Positions 37,644 to 50,400 of a DNA stretch of 64,000 bases are shown here, piece by piece. The translations under genes and the position numbers were made by a program. Under the pieces are notes generated by a model, which ran no database searches, was not told the DNA's origin, and saw nothing but the letters and a program-made list of their open reading frames with translations. Position 1 is the stretch's first letter, and each line of letters begins with the position of its first letter. The stretch is from Penelope pileata (taxonomy: Eukaryota > Chordata > Aves > Galliformes > Cracidae), in the NCBI GenBank assembly GCA_013396635.1, contig WBMW01005037.1, forward strand, positions 397,502 to 461,501. The letters run 5' to 3'.

Positions 37644-39627
37644 ATTTCAAAAGATAAAACTTTAGTTGTGAATTTTAGCTTATTTCCATAGAGGTGGAGA
37701 GTTAAAAGTTTGCTTGCACAAACCTGAGTTCCCAAGATCAGGTATGAAGCTTCTTTTCTGTTTAAATTTTATAGTAGTCTTGATTTCAGTGTAATTAATA
37801 TGTCAAAGACAAGTTTAATTATTTACTGAGATGAAACATGCCAGATGCCTTCACTTAACTTCCATTCAGGGAAATATTAAAACCAGCGAAAGGTTAAACA
37901 GGATATTAAAACTTTTCCCCTTCTCAAACACACAAGGAGTTCAGCCATTTGATTATGGTAATTAAAGTGACAAAGAACAGCTGAGCTCAACTGAACTAGC
38001 CTGTAGTATCCTACTAATGAACAAACGAAAAAAGGAAGATGTAGAAACCTAGAAGCGAAGCATTGCTCGCTTTCAAAGGCATCTTGTTCATATTTTTCAG
38101 AGCTTAATACAGTTGTTCTTGCACTTTGACAATGAAAATACAATCCCAATTAAGTGCACATTAGGATCAAGATTAGACTAAAAAATTCAAAGATTTGAGG
38201 ATCAGCCATAATGTAAGATACCTCCACAGAGTTCTTATGATATTGAACAAGCAGAATCCAGAAACAGTTTTGGTTAGGGAACCACAAATCATGAAACTAA
38301 ATGTCACAAGGGATGGGTTTTTGAATGACATTCAGTTACAGTGCTTCATAAACATGACTTTCCATGTCCTATTAGACTGAAGTTGAACCCCAAATTAAAG
38401 TAGCTGAGCCCAGAGCTTAAAATTTAGGGTTGTCTTGTTTACGGGACTGAAAGGCATTGCTCCCCTTAGCTTTATCAGAGTTTTATCTCAAAATGTCAAG
38501 AGAATATGAATCTACCTTGTATCAGCATCTATTGTACATCCAAGAACATAGGTGATGTTACACTGTTTTCTCTGCTTATTGTAAAGTATGAAAGTTGGGC
38601 AGGAAGGAACACAAAAGGGCACAGTGAAAACCAAATAGCATAGGCCTGAAAAAGATGATGTGCTGGTAGAAAGAAAGTAAAGTAACTTTTTCAGACTTTG
38701 GCAGTTACATTCAAACTCAAGTTTTTGAAAGGAAAAAAACAAAGTTTGGAGATACCCTTCCTCAGCACAAATGAAACACATCTTAGAAATGAGAGTACAT
38801 TTGCCATTCTACGTAAATTACTAAATAAATTTGTACTTGGCAGAGGTCAAATCTTCATAATGAAATTGCCAACAAAATTTCTTCTGAATTAAATGAACTT
38901 AAGAACTGGCTTTTAAAGAATGGAAAAAATCAGAAAGTATTTCTAAATCACAAGCCTATGTGGTTAAAAGTGGCAAAGTGGCAGCAATCACTCTGAAAAT
39001 ACATTGCAGCAATATACAACAAAATGAAGCTGCTGCTGTGATGAAGCAAAACCAAACAAAAACCAAACTAAATGAAATTGCGAAAGATGAAAGGAAACAG
39101 ACTAATGATGGACTGAACAGTGACAATTTCATTTTGAACCACACCTGCAAGAGTCACTCAACATGTGACAGAGTATGTTCCCAGCACTTCAGGTTTCCAT
39201 TGAAATTAATGGCTACATTTGTAGATGTATAACAGGGCAGGGGGTCTTTTAAGAACTCTAGGTTATTACCTACAAAAAGGGAAAGTGCCATCTCATTTAG
39301 AAGAATCTCATGCCACAATCCCTTGGTCCCTTTCAGCTCATTGGAAAAGCTCTGCAAGACTTCTCTTCTTGCTTACGCAGGTCTTGTGCCAAACGTATCA
39401 GAAAGATCCATAAAATACAGAAATAATTCCAATTCAGTTGAACCACGAGAAACTTGGAACAAATTTCACTTGCCACTGTATCATTATAGATCTGTGATTT
39501 GAGCTGCTGGAATCGTCAAGATTTTTAATGTCCAAATATTCTCATGGGAAGGTTCAAATTAAAGAAAATTGACATATTTGTGCACAAAGACAGTGGCAAT
39601 CTCATATGTAGTTGAAGTTGCATTGCG

Positions 39628-39641
39628 TATATATATATATA
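39628..39641. repeat. (TA)7 microsatellite
   Basis: Seven TA units beginning right after 'attgcg'. Confidence 0.85.
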
Positions 39642-39694
39642 AATTGTAAATTTAATTGGTGATGTGATAAATAGACTTCCAAACGGTTGCACTG

Positions 39695-39718
39695 AAACAA
39701 ACAAACAAACAAACAAAC
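39695..39718. repeat. (AAAC)6 microsatellite
   Basis: Six perfect AAAC units. Likely length-polymorphic. Confidence 0.95.
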
Positions 39719-42700
39719 CCAAAACAAAATCAGAAAAATGCCCCTGTTCTCATCCATAGCCCAGCATGCTATTTGGCATTCCAGAAGGGATTATGCAATT
39801 CTCCTGCAGTTAAACAGCCATGGGATTGATCCTTTTCGTTGGACTGGGGCAAACCAGAAGTAGCTCTGCAATCAGTGCATTTATAGAGAACACATAAATG
39901 TGCTCAAATTCAAATATGTTCAGTTAAATTCTACAAATGAGACTTACAGCTGCTACATATAGAAGCTTGCTTTCATACGAAATATAATTAGATAACTATA
40001 GACAGTGCTTTTGTCATCCTTCACTTACAGTTGCTAAGATAACTATACATGCTCTAAAAGGCAAAGAAAAACTAAGCCAGTATCAAGAAGTGTTCCTTTG
40101 CCATGAGTGATAACCAGAATTTTCTTTTTACTGTTTATTGGGAAACGACAAGTGGCTCCAGCTAGCTTGCACTGTTGAAAGGTGTGTTGGGGAAAAGGAT
40201 GCCAGGCAATTTCAATCCACTCTTTGTCTCTGCGCTGCAGCTAATTTGGCTGGACAGATGTTTGAATGCCTTCAGTGATTTGTGGTCTCAATATGTATTC
40301 ATTATCAGATACATCAAAATGTTCATCTGATTTTCTAGCATGTGTATTTTCTTGGGAACAAGCTGTATAAATATTTTGTCAACTTGTACAGCAACTGGCG
40401 TGAGGACAGTATGGGTTTTTTATTTCCTCCTGTCTAGTCTTAAAAAGAGAAGAGAAACTGAAGGGGTCAGTATATGTTTGCATTTTTTCCACAGCGGCAT
40501 TTTTATAGCAAATCAAAATGAGTTTATTTTACAACTTTATTTTATCCTTAACAACTACAACAAATGAAGCTCGGATTGTGGGAAGATGCCATAGCATGTA
40601 AAACCTTAGTAAATACTGAATTACACGTTGTTGTGCAAGAAAGGAATGAACAAACCAAATGCAGTACCAGCAGCCTACCCTGAAGTAATACACAGAGAAA
40701 TAAGTAAGCAATGTCCATTTAAAGAGCTAGGGGGGAAAAAAAGAATGCATAACACATACATAATTACATTTGCATAGCAATTCATAGACCAAAAGAATTT
40801 GGTTCTGTGATTTTTCTAAAGGTCACTGCGACAACAACCTATAATTCAGTTGTATACAACAACATAAATGGAAAAACAGTTGCTCAATTTCATGATCTAA
40901 AGTTTGTTCTCCTGTATTTTATTTCTGTGGGACTTGAAGCCAGAAAACTTGTCTGTTTGCATATTTAAATCCCATGACTCTTGTGTGAAATCAATTAAGT
41001 CAAAATGACTTACCAAGATATCATTGTCCCCAATAAAACATGCACTTATATTTTAAAATAACAAATGCAAGGTTCAAAAGGACTCCTTTGGATATACAAA
41101 ACAAGTATAGGATTTGTGAGAAACTGATGGGAGGAAAAGATGTTTATTTAAGTATCATAGGATGAGATATTAGCCTGTCAACTATACATATAACAACTAC
41201 ATTTAATCAAAAAAAGTGCATAGTGTTTTGCTACTTTATAAAAAGCAGCAATGTTGCAGATGATTGAAGAGAGATTTTAAATGAAAAGCAGCAGCTGGAA
41301 AAATAACTAATAAAATAGGTAAGAGCACACACTGTTCTTGGGAGGCATTAGTAATCACAACAAATACTGTACTAGATTACTATGATAACACAAGCGAGTT
41401 CTACTCGGGTATATTTAGCAAAGCTTGTCCTTACATTGTTACAGAATATCAATATTTTGTCTCTCATTTTGTCTTGAGAACAAAAAGGACTAGGAGGTGG
41501 CACTGGTTGTATGGTGCTTTGAGGAAATTCCGTTAGTTTTAGATGTATGATAAAATCTTAGCCAGGAATGCTGGTTAAATTTGTCATTTCCATTGTGAAG
41601 GAAATCTGAATCAGCAGCATAGTCTCTCTCTGAGACAGAATAGGACTCCTTTTCTGCTCCCTCCCCTCACTTTCAATTAAAAAAGCAATTATGAAAAATA
41701 CAGCTCCAGAAAACTTTGAATTATTTTATTTTTACTTTGAAAAAATATTTTAAACAGCCAGTTACCCCAACCTGAACAACTACTTGTGCTGGACCTAATT
41801 CTGGAATAGTCTTGACTGCTTCAGGAAAGATAAGGACATTCCACGTGTCCTTCTGAAGTCAGACCAAGTGCTACTAGGGAGCGTAAAAACCAAATGTCTC
41901 CACTTCAACCCAGAGGTGCCAGGCCTATCAAACTTATCAGTCCTTGAAATACATGGCAAGGGACCAGCAAGTCCCATGAGCCTTCACTTAAGACAGGTTT
42001 ATTTGCACTTCCATTTCAGCTTTGAAAACAGAATTATGGAATATTTACAGTACGCTATCCGGACAGCCACAAATACTGAAAACCTACGACCTATAGCACC
42101 CCCCAAGACAACTAGGCAGGTTTCTGACAGAAATGGGACTGACTGTTAGAGGAAAGGTGTTGAAATAGGTACAATTTTGCTTAACTTTTTTGTTTCACCC
42201 AATCAACATTTTTCAATTAAATACCCACATATTTCATTTTAAAATTTCCAAGTGGTATGTTCAGAATATCATAAACAATTCTGCTTTATCAGAAGAATCC
42301 TTATTTCCAATTCTTGCAGTTTCATGTCAGCTCTCACTGAACTAGGAGATTTCCAATGAGAATTTGATTGGCCCAGCCATTTTCTGAACAAACAGTACTG
42401 ATTAATTTGTATATTGCAAATCTTAAAAAAGTTACTTGCATGCAGAAAGTATTCCCTTCAGTATCACGAAATAGAGAGTGGTTTCTTCTCACGAAAGAAA
42501 ACTGCAACTTCGTAGTGAATTAGGAGGTTCCCAGAGGTCACCTTGAACCTTGTTTCTAATTTTGTGCATTTAAAGTGCCAGATATTGGCTACCTTCTTGC
42601 ATCAGTGAGTCTTCACTGGTATTTTAGAGATAACGCCTTTTTTCTGGAACAGAAATCCTTCAAAATTCCCAGCCTCCTTGCTCTCCATACTGCAGTCCTT

Positions 42701-44799
42701 CTTAAGGGCTCTCTCCTCTGCACTCCTGATCTTTAATCATCTCAGAAAAGAAAGTACAAGGACACAGCATAACATATAAATTCCCTTGCCAATTTAGAAG
42801 CAATCATTTTCCAGTTTATTATACTCTACCCAGCAGCCACTTAACTGTGAGTTGGGGGTGTTCCTTTGCTTTTATTTTCCCATTCTAGCCAAATTAATAG
42901 TAAGTGGAAGTGTCATGAAAAAGGTCATTCTGGCAGACTGCGTACAATGAAAATAATTAAGTCTTTAAAGAGTAGGATTCAGTATCCAGAACTGATGACT
43001 GAGAAATTCTTAAACTGAGTGTTTACTGGCCAGTATCAAATCCTCAGGTGTTCAAATACTAAACTTTTTCTAGCATCAAAAGTCCACAATGCTTGGCCAA
43101 CATGCTCTCTTCATACAGATTTATGTTTCCAATGGTATTAAGACAAGACACATTCTGATTAAACTGAACTCTTTCCTCCTTGGATTTTTATATTTTGAAT
43201 TAGTTGCTTGCCTGTTTTTTGATAGTCCCTAAAAAGGGCGAATATATGTCAAACTATTTCTTATACAATCAACATTCTTGCATGAGGGGTCTACATTCTT
43301 CCTCTAACTTACATGACTTAGCTATTAGTGAAAAAACAGTCTCTTAAAACACAAGGAAGAAACCTCCCAACTTGTGACTGAAGTGAGTTGGTCACTTTCC
43401 ACATTTTTAACTGCCTTTAAACACACTTGGGTGTCAAAAGGAAAAGTATCAGGTGATGACTAGTTATTAAAGCACAAGAAGCAGCATGTTGGGCACAAAG
43501 ACTTCTCTCAGCTAGTTAAGGTGCTGCTGACATTGGTCTTTTATCCTCAGTTGCCTGCGGGCTTCCTAATCAGAATCTCTTCTCCATCACCCACTGCACT
43601 AACTAGTTACACCAGTAACAGCATGTTTGAACTACTTCACTGAAGTTTAATTATAATGTTTGATAACACCTGCATGATACAATTTCCCATTGTTATGAAA
43701 CACTATTAACTGCCTTATGTGCTTTAGAATACAATACACATTCAAGAACGGAAAAATAATGCTGCTTTATAGTGCCATTTTTTAAAAATAAATATTTTAG
43801 ATGATTTTTCACACTATCACTAAGCTACAGAAACAAATAGCACTAGTTCTTTGCCACATTTTCTACACATGGAACACATCACCTCAGTTAACAACCTGCA
43901 AAAACTTGGCTGTACCTTGCTTGGAAACTCTCCTAACACGACAAAATTCAGATTGAAGCTTTATTTCTTAACAGATAGACATTAATGTCCTCCTTAAAAA
44001 CTGAAGCAAGTCCATACATACATTGCAAAGCAATGTGTTACGGGGTAATTACAACCAGTAGAAATATTGGTGCTTCATTTCCCAACGGTTTGTGTCAGAC
44101 TGAGGTGCAGCAGTGCTGGTGAGAAGCTTTGAAATTTCAAAGAGGAATCTTCCCTGCAACAATGCCAGCTGCCTTATTTTGTCTTCTACAGCTCTTGTAG
44201 TGCGCTAGCTTCAGCATCTTACCCAGACCAGTAGCACCAGTTAAGTATGGAACTGGCTGTGTTTCTGAACCACCGTTCGAAGAGCAAACGTCGCACAAAG
44301 TGCAAAAACTGGAGGAAGCAAAAATTTAGCTCAATTTACACAAAAGGTTCACTGAGACAGCCCAGAAGAGGACCCAAATCTCCTGAATTTCAGTCCAGAG
44401 GATGAAGACAACATTACCTACTGCATGTTTACCTTGGTAAGACATAGCTCTATTAGCACTACTGGTGTCAGAGCTTGTTTCAAAAAGTTAGTATTGATGT
44501 TAGGCTACTACCACTACCAAAGAGAAAAATCAAGAGAATGAATTTAAACAAATCATAAAATTAAATAATTTTCTGTGAGCAATTCATCAAGAAATGTATG
44601 TCTCTTTGTCTGACAAAGAGAAAAGTAATTTTTATCACCTAAAATACAAGCAATTATTCTTCTTTATCTTACATTCTGGCTATTCTCTTGAGAATGATCT
44701 GCAATCTTATATCACTTGAGAGCAAGTAATGAAACAATGTGAAATAAGAGATACAGGCTTACTTTCTGGAAGAGTATGAGCAATAATTTCCATTCTGTC

Positions 44800-44814
44800 A
44801 AAAAAAAAAAAAAN
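44800..44814. other. A14 run ending in one ambiguous base
   Basis: Fourteen A (44800-44813) followed by a single N at 44814. The ambiguity most likely reflects uncertain homopolymer length in the assembly. Confidence 0.95.
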
Positions 44815-45183
44815 ATGGTCTTAATAAAAATATACTCTTCTTCAAACAATTTCAAACACCACCACTCTTGGCAAATATTTAAATGTTTTAGCTTTTTAAG
44901 TTTTACAACACATTTATTGTACATAAATATTATACACATTTGAGGCTAAGTTTTAAGCTCAGCTGCTTAATTTTTCTAGATAACTTTAATTAGCCAATAG
45001 ATTCAGGCTCAGCTACAAAGAACATTAAAGCACATGTACCAGTATATAACATGCAAGGCGTTCTCTTAAGAAACTGTGAAATCCTTATGCTACTGAAATG
45101 AGGATGAACTTCAGGTACTGACTCCAGCAGGCTCAGGATTTCAGTGCTCTATTTTCAGCACTACTTCATTCTCATTCTGGTAG

Positions 45184-46112
45184 ATCATAGAATGGCTTAG
45201 GTTGGAAGGGACCTTAAAGATCATCTAGCTCCAGTCCCCCTGCTGTGCACAGAGTTGCCACCCACCAGATCAGGCTGCCCAGATTCCCATCCAACATGGC
45301 CTTGAATGCCTCCAGGGATGGGGCATCCACAACTCTGGGCAGCCTGTTTCAGTGCCTCACTACTCTCTGAGTAAAAAATTTCTTCCTAACATCTAACCTA
45401 ATTTTCCCCTCTTTTAGTTTAAAGCCGCTCCCTCTTGTCCTATCATGATCAGACCATGTAAAATAAATTGGTCTCCTTCCTGCTTATAAGCTCCCTTCAG
45501 GTAGTGGAAGGCTGCAATGAGGTCTCTCCAGAGCCCTCTTTTCTACAGGCTGAACAAGCCCAGCTCCCTCCACATTTCTTCATAAGAGAGGTGCTCCAGC
45601 CCGTTGATCGTCTTCATGGCCCTCCTCTGGATCTGCTCCAACAGTTCTGCATCTTTCTGCTATGGGCCCCAGACCCAGCCCCAGTACTCCAAATGGGGCC
45701 TTGCAAGGGCAGAGTAGGCAGGGACAACCACCTCCCTTGCCCTGCTGGCCACCCCCTTTTGATGCAGCACAGGATACAGTTGGCCCTCCAGGCTGCAAGA
45801 GCACACTGCTGGCTCATGTCCAGCTTTTTGTCCACCAGGACACGCAGGGTCCTTCTCCACAGGGCTGCTCTCCAGGAATTTTACTCCCAGTCTGTACACG
45901 CATCTGGGATTTCCCCAACCCAAGTGCAACACCCTGCACTTGGCCTTGTTGAACTTCATCACGTTCTTGTGGGCCCACTTGTCTAGCCTGTCCAGATCCC
46001 TCTGGATGGCATCCCTTCTCTCTGTTGTGTCTACTGTATCCCTCAGCTTACTGTCAACAGCAAACTCGCTGAGAGTACACTCATTCCCACTGTCTATGTT
46101 GTCGATAAAGAG
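45184..46112 (-). mobile_element. CR1 LINE, 5'-truncated, about 930 bases
   Basis: The longest CR1 in the window. From the left: the 3' tail 'atcatagaatggcttagg', 'ttggaagggaccttaaagat', the untranslated blocks ending in 'ccctcttgtcctatcatga', then the reverse transcriptase C-terminus to a truncation near 46112. The RT part is dead. The reading shifts frame near 45840, between the KCRVLHLG segment and the MSQQCALAA segment. The catalytic FADD box (46053-46064) reads FAVD, so the first catalytic Asp is Val. It gives a useful full-length comparison for the gapped copy at 25336-25943. Element type and age are intermediate. Confidence 0.96.
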
Positions 46113-47460
46113 GAGATAATGGAAGCATGAGTCACTCCAGAGTCATTCTAAATGATGGGCATCCCTGGGTAGTTACTGTGCGGAAGAAAAACCAAGAACT
46201 TGTGCATGTAACAGTCCCTCTTCCTCCAGCCTTCCTGTTCAGGTGCTGGGAATAAGAAAGCACAAACAGACTAAACATTTCTGCTCTATTTGCAAAAATT
46301 TATACCTCAGTAATTCTCAGTAAGAGAATAATTTCAAATCAATATAAAATTACTGTAAAGAATCATCTGTAAAGAATTATTGCAAAGAAACATCTTTCTA
46401 CTTAAAAATGAAGAAAAATGAAGTACTAATATTATGAAAAAGAAACAGTGCACTAATGCATACATGCATCTAGCTAAAAAGAATATGGATCAATTGTCCA
46501 AAAATAAAGCAAGTTTAATATTCCAAGGTTGAAAGTGCAGGTTCATACAACGCTTCTGGAAACAGATTATCAGCCAATACAAATTACTCTACTTTCACAA
46601 TTGAAAAATAATGTTTATGCATTTTTTTTTTTCCTCCAAGGCACTAAAGGTAGACCTGGTCAGGTAGACCTGGGAGGAAGTTGCTGGAACACTCTTCTTC
46701 AAGGCTTATATTCAACCTATACAGCTTTCTTAGACATAAAAAAGTAGCTCTTGACCAAATAGAAAATGGCTAGAAAACTTAGTTATACTAGAAAATACAT
46801 GAAAAATTGGACGCTTTGAAAAAATACGCAATGAAATGGTGTTAGTCTGGTTTGGAAGGAAGTAGGATCACATTACAAATATATAACTAGACAATGAAAA
46901 ATAGGCAACTAGATCACAGCCAAATACCCAGTTGGATTAATTCTTCAGGACTTACTGTAATTTTGCTAAATTCAAAGCACTAGACAAAATGTTATTAACT
47001 TTTCTCATCTCTCTTTTCCATGGAGAAAAAAAAAATATCCTATCACTAATTTCAATATTCTCCTCCTAATATTTTCTGTCATTCAAAAGGACTAAGAACT
47101 TCACTGTTATTCTTGATACGAATTTTATTACAGTTTTTCTTAGGACAGGGAAGCATAAAACTATTTTCTTTCAAGAAAAATAATTGAAATTGGACTCATT
47201 TTGGAACAAAATGGGTTTGAAACACTTGAGACCTCTGTGATACAATATCCACTCTCTTCTAAAGTGGATTAGTAATATCCTTGGAGACATGTAAGAACTC
47301 AAGCCAGAGGCAAGCCATGTTGGGACAGAGAGAACAGACATTAAAAAGGAATGTTGCCATTCCACTTCAAATAGAAAATTTTACACAGTGAAAATTCTGT
47401 TTTGAGACAAGCAGATACAGAGAGAAGATGAGAATTGTGAACAGACCACCAATTGAGTAA

Positions 47461-47490
47461 AAATCTTATGAAATCTTATGAAATCTTACG
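47461..47490. repeat. Tandem decamer, three copies
   Basis: The unit aaatcttatg is present twice exactly, and a third time with one change (aaatcttacg). Small local tandem duplication. Confidence 0.9.
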
Positions 47491-50400
47491 GAACAAGCCA
47501 GAAGACATGACTTAAGGAAAAAGATATACAGAAGTAAAAACTCCCTGTATACCAGAGGACAGAATGAAACAGTTTCTTTATGGGTAACCAGAGAAGGAGG
47601 AATGCTAACAAACAATTCTTTCCAAAAATATTTCCAATTCAGATAAAGGGTGGTGACTAAGTTCATAACCTTGCCAGCAGCAATTTACAAAACATCATCT
47701 AAAATGCCAACTTTGTTTTATGGTAAAATCATATCAAAAAATGATGGAGAAATGTCTTTCTCAGATAGTAATTTAGAGAAGTTGCCATGCCATGGCTATG
47801 TTGACTAAAACAATAATCACACATCTGTTGCTGGTTTACATCTCCATTATATTTGAGACATTCTCAAACACTTACAATTTAACAGAAGTTACCACAGTTT
47901 CACACTTTTACAGAGACAAGCCTTTGAGCAATAACTGGGAAATGCTGATTCTGCTGAATTGTGCTTCTGCATATGTAGTTTGGCTTCTGGATAGTCAATT
48001 TTATCATATTAAGTCTTCTTGACTGCAAGAAAGTGCTAAGAATTTATAATCTGAAAATAATGTTTCTTAAGGGAACTGGACACATTGAAACAAATCTTAG
48101 CCAAGTTATTTAAAAGTATATTGTTATTAATTTTAATTCTGCCCAATGGAAACCATACCCAAATAAACAAAAAATACTCTTAAAAGGAACAAAACCCACA
48201 AATCCAGCAAGAATTTAGGTGCTTAATCATGTGCATAATCAAGAGATGACAGTAAAAACATTAAGCTCAATGAATTCAAAACATATTAAAAAAAAATTAC
48301 CATACTTCAAATTCTTTTCCAGCCTTTCCGTGCAATTTACTTGGCCCTCAAATAAACTCACTCTGAAGCTTAGCTGTAAGAACGAATGTTTGATGACATG
48401 AACCGGGCTGTCCTAGGGAGAGCCCTGTTCTCTGCAAGCATTCCTGTCAACGGAGCCATAGAAAGGCATCTTTTCAATTAGCATGCTTGCCACATACTGC
48501 TCACTAGCTCTCTCCAAAGTTCCTTTTCAACATAGTTTCAAGATGATTTTACAGGAGTTGATTTTTTTTTTTTCCTATGCACATGTATTGGCATGGTATA
48601 AAGCAATACAGTATGAAGTCTTAGTTGCTGGATCCAGGTGCGATTTGAACCAAATAAGAGAGATGGTTACAGGAAGAAATAAAGCTGATAACATTCACAA
48701 TGGAGCTAAAAGACAGAGGGCTCCTCAATTAGAATCACACTGACAAATAATCCTTACTCTGTCTCAAATCTAAGACTTCAAAATCTTCAGAACAGTTTTC
48801 CAGCTTGTTGTGAAATCACTGCCTCAAGACGGTATTAAGAGACTGCCTATTCTCTTCCTTGCCCTGAGAACTAGAACATATTGAGCCTGCCTAACTATCT
48901 ATGGCAGGCTCAAGCCAAACCCCTCCCTGCAGACTTGTTCTACCATAGGCTTGCCAGATCCTCACTATTCATGATGCACATAAAATCCTCTTGCCAGTAA
49001 TGTCTGACAGTATAGGATCAGTCTCTCCTGCCTAAGGCAGCTGACTGCTGGCAGTGCAGCAGGCCTTGGTCCCACTTCACCTCTGTTTGATTCCTGCAGA
49101 ACCAAGACACCTTCCGTGGCTGAGGAAGCGTCAGGTTATACTGGGTATGAGCAGCAAGCCATTTTTTTCTGTTTTCTTTCAGGAGCGCTAGTTGCTCATG
49201 CTACCCAAGCAAGCCCCACCCTCCAGGGGTAGTTAGTTTCTCAGCTTTAGGATTGCAAAATTCACTTTTGTCTGCACAGGTGAAATTGCTTTCTTGGAAC
49301 TACACTCCAATAAGCACAAATGACAAATTCACTGTTCGTTCATAGTGCTCTTGAGGGCTATCACTAAATCTACACTGTACTGAGGATGTGGATGAAAAAA
49401 CTAGGAGAGGAAAGAAACTTCAAGGAGCTAGGTTTGTTTCTGATATTCCTGGGTGAGCTACATCAGCCTATACCAGTTAAAGTTTAGATTTCTTTAAAAA
49501 TAAGATTGCAAATTGAGGAAGGTTTATGTCTACAGCATTGCCTTAAAAGTTTACACTGATGGATGTTTTGCTTTGCCGCTTCTCTCCTTTGGGGGAAAAA
49601 TATCCAAACAGGACCAGTGCAGAGCACCAGCCAGGCTCTTCTACTGGTCTTCTCAGGAACACAGCCTTACTCGCCCTGGAAAACGTGGGAAGGAAGAGGG
49701 AGAGAGCTGAAAAGACGCAACAGGCTGAGACATGCTAAGCATGCCCTTTTGCCAAACAACGAGGTCAGGTGTAGCATGAAATCTGAGCCCTGGGTAAGAA
49801 TGTCTATTTGGCAATACTGCCAAGAAGCTGAAATATTTCAAGTTCACACAGATGTTTGCCATAATGTAACTTGTTTATGTGTGTCTAATCAAAGAGGTTT
49901 GCTGGAGGTCAGTGACAAAGTCCCGTGCCCTGCAGCTAGTTGAAAGATTCTTCTCTGTTTTGGGACAAATACTATGGTTTTCCATAGTTCATCAGTATTA
50001 CCTGATAATTTATTTTTTAACAGCTTTCCCAGAAAGTAAAGTAACTAAAACTGGTTATTTTCAATTTGCTTTTAAGAAATTTTATAAGCTCAGTTGAAGA
50101 CATTTCAAGAATCCTCATCACCAGATTGGAAGCCATTTTGTTATGACATCATCTAGGGGAGTTGTTACAGCTTCATTAACAGATGTGTCTTACTTTATAC
50201 ATGCTAAAATATTGCCAAGAGACTCTAAAACTTCCATCACTTTAGTCTGAGTCAATATAATTCACTCACATACAACTGAGAATTGTTGTAATATAAATAT
50301 TAATGCAATCAGAAATAGCTATTTGTATGACATGCCAAATTATCCTTAATCAAAATTCTTACTTAATGAATAATTTTTAAAAATAGATTTTGCATGTAGA

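Larger units (their letters stand above)
36754..45183. other. AT-rich non-coding stretch with several simple repeats
   Basis: No gene seen over 8.4 kb. It holds the TC/T tract (37607-37643), the TA and AAAC microsatellites (39628-39718), a possible MIR relic (37430-37505) and one ambiguous base at 44814. Short frames on both strands are chance; none has a recognisable domain. Confidence 0.5.

Noticed and set aside
40811..40850. MIR-like 'ctaaaggtcactgcgac' core
   Set aside because: Only one short block resembles the SINE, with no second block at the right distance.
49563..49943. 126-codon + strand open frame
   Set aside because: Overlapped by frames on both strands, with no recognisable motif or splice context.
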